From Phaeovulum vinaykumarii (GTDB lineage: Bacteria > Pseudomonadota > Alphaproteobacteria > Rhodobacterales > Rhodobacteraceae), in contig NZ_FTOM01000005.1 in assembly GCF_900156695.1 (NCBI RefSeq), forward strand, positions 155,559-219,558: 64,000 nucleotides of DNA, in the 5' to 3' direction. The notes below the pieces were generated by a model that saw only the letters and a program-made list of their open reading frames with translations, did no database searches and had not been told where the DNA came from. A program made the position numbers and the translations under genes. This document shows, one piece after another, positions 63,896 to 64,000 of this stretch (position 1 is its first letter; each line of letters starts with the position of its first letter).

Positions 63896-64000
63896 CTATT
63901 CGTTGGCCCAGTCGATGAAGGACAGCGCGTCTTGCAGGGTGGCGCCGTCGATCCCGGCTTCCCTGGCCTGCGCCAGCGCGCCCACCATCGTGGCCAGCGC
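63896..64000 (-). CDS. C-terminal end of an unidentified protein
   Basis: The last 34 codons of a minus-strand gene that runs off the right edge (…ALAQAREAGIDGATLQDALSFIDWANE). High GC, unlike the gene before it. Too little is visible to identify. Confidence 0.5.
   Translation of the reverse strand, partial: ALATMVGALAQAREAGIDGATLQDALSFIDWANE

Larger units (their letters stand above)
60258..64000. mobile_element. Integrated element (prophage-like or ICE-like), left part
   Basis: Starts at tRNA-Cys and includes integrase, excisionase-like, several small coupled hypothetical genes, a phage-type repressor with a divergent operator, and an AT-rich gene (about 40% GC against about 70% for the host). 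It continues beyond the right edge. No structural phage or conjugation genes are visible, so the element type cannot be told. Confidence 0.8.

Overview
The window is chromosomal DNA from a very GC-rich (about 70%) alphaproteobacterium, best placed among phototrophic Rhodobacteraceae. The evidence is a light-harvesting 2 gene pair (pucB, pucA) plus pucC, a CckA-type hybrid kinase, MntR-controlled mntH, the surE-pcm-nlpD order, TRAP transporter genes, and several secreted RTX/Hint proteins of the kind common in that family. Almost every real gene has long open antisense frames; these are a composition artefact and are left out.

Region by region. 1-2.9 kb: zwf-pgl-pgi, upper Entner-Doudoroff/pentose phosphate genes in one overlapping operon (pgi runs off the left edge). 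3-9.7 kb: PIN protein, RlmI-like methyltransferase, CckA, RsmB-like methyltransferase and a MobA-like nucleotidyltransferase. 9.7-18.1 kb: three Hint-domain genes in a row on the minus strand, two with calcium-binding RTX repeats. 19-29 kb: ilvD, bioY, an SDR, surE-pcm-nlpD, eda, and leuA with an apparent leaderless leader peptide. 29-35 kb: the photosynthetic puc region, where pucBA and pucC are split by a damaged cyclophilin/alcohol dehydrogenase/cupin gene group, plus an XRE-type regulator. 35-41 kb: ilvIH with an attenuator and a valine-rich leader peptide, then a TRAP permease pair with no binding protein. 41-50.8 kb: gltX, extensin-like protein, hisC-tyrC, rpsD, mntR and mntH with paired MntR-type operators. 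51-60 kb: sulfotransferase, a fourth Hint protein, a pseudouridine synthase with a long RG-rich tail, a four-gene membrane/TelA operon, and a class I amidotransferase. 60.2 kb to the right edge: tRNA-Cys followed by an integrase and small phage-like genes, the left part of an integrated element that continues beyond the window.

How the parts connect. Central sugar catabolism (zwf, pgl, pgi, eda) and branched-chain amino acid synthesis (ilvD, leuA, ilvIH) are both well represented. Two branched-chain loci carry what look like ribosome-mediated attenuators. Manganese uptake is a divergent mntR/mntH module in which each promoter contains a palindrome between its -35 and -10 elements. The most unusual points are the two branched-chain leader systems, the exact head-to-head truncation of the alcohol dehydrogenase and cupin genes inside the puc locus, the loss of the conserved distal histidine in PucB, and the micropeptide-TelA operon. 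Nothing here is proven to be a new system; the candidates are listed as findings.
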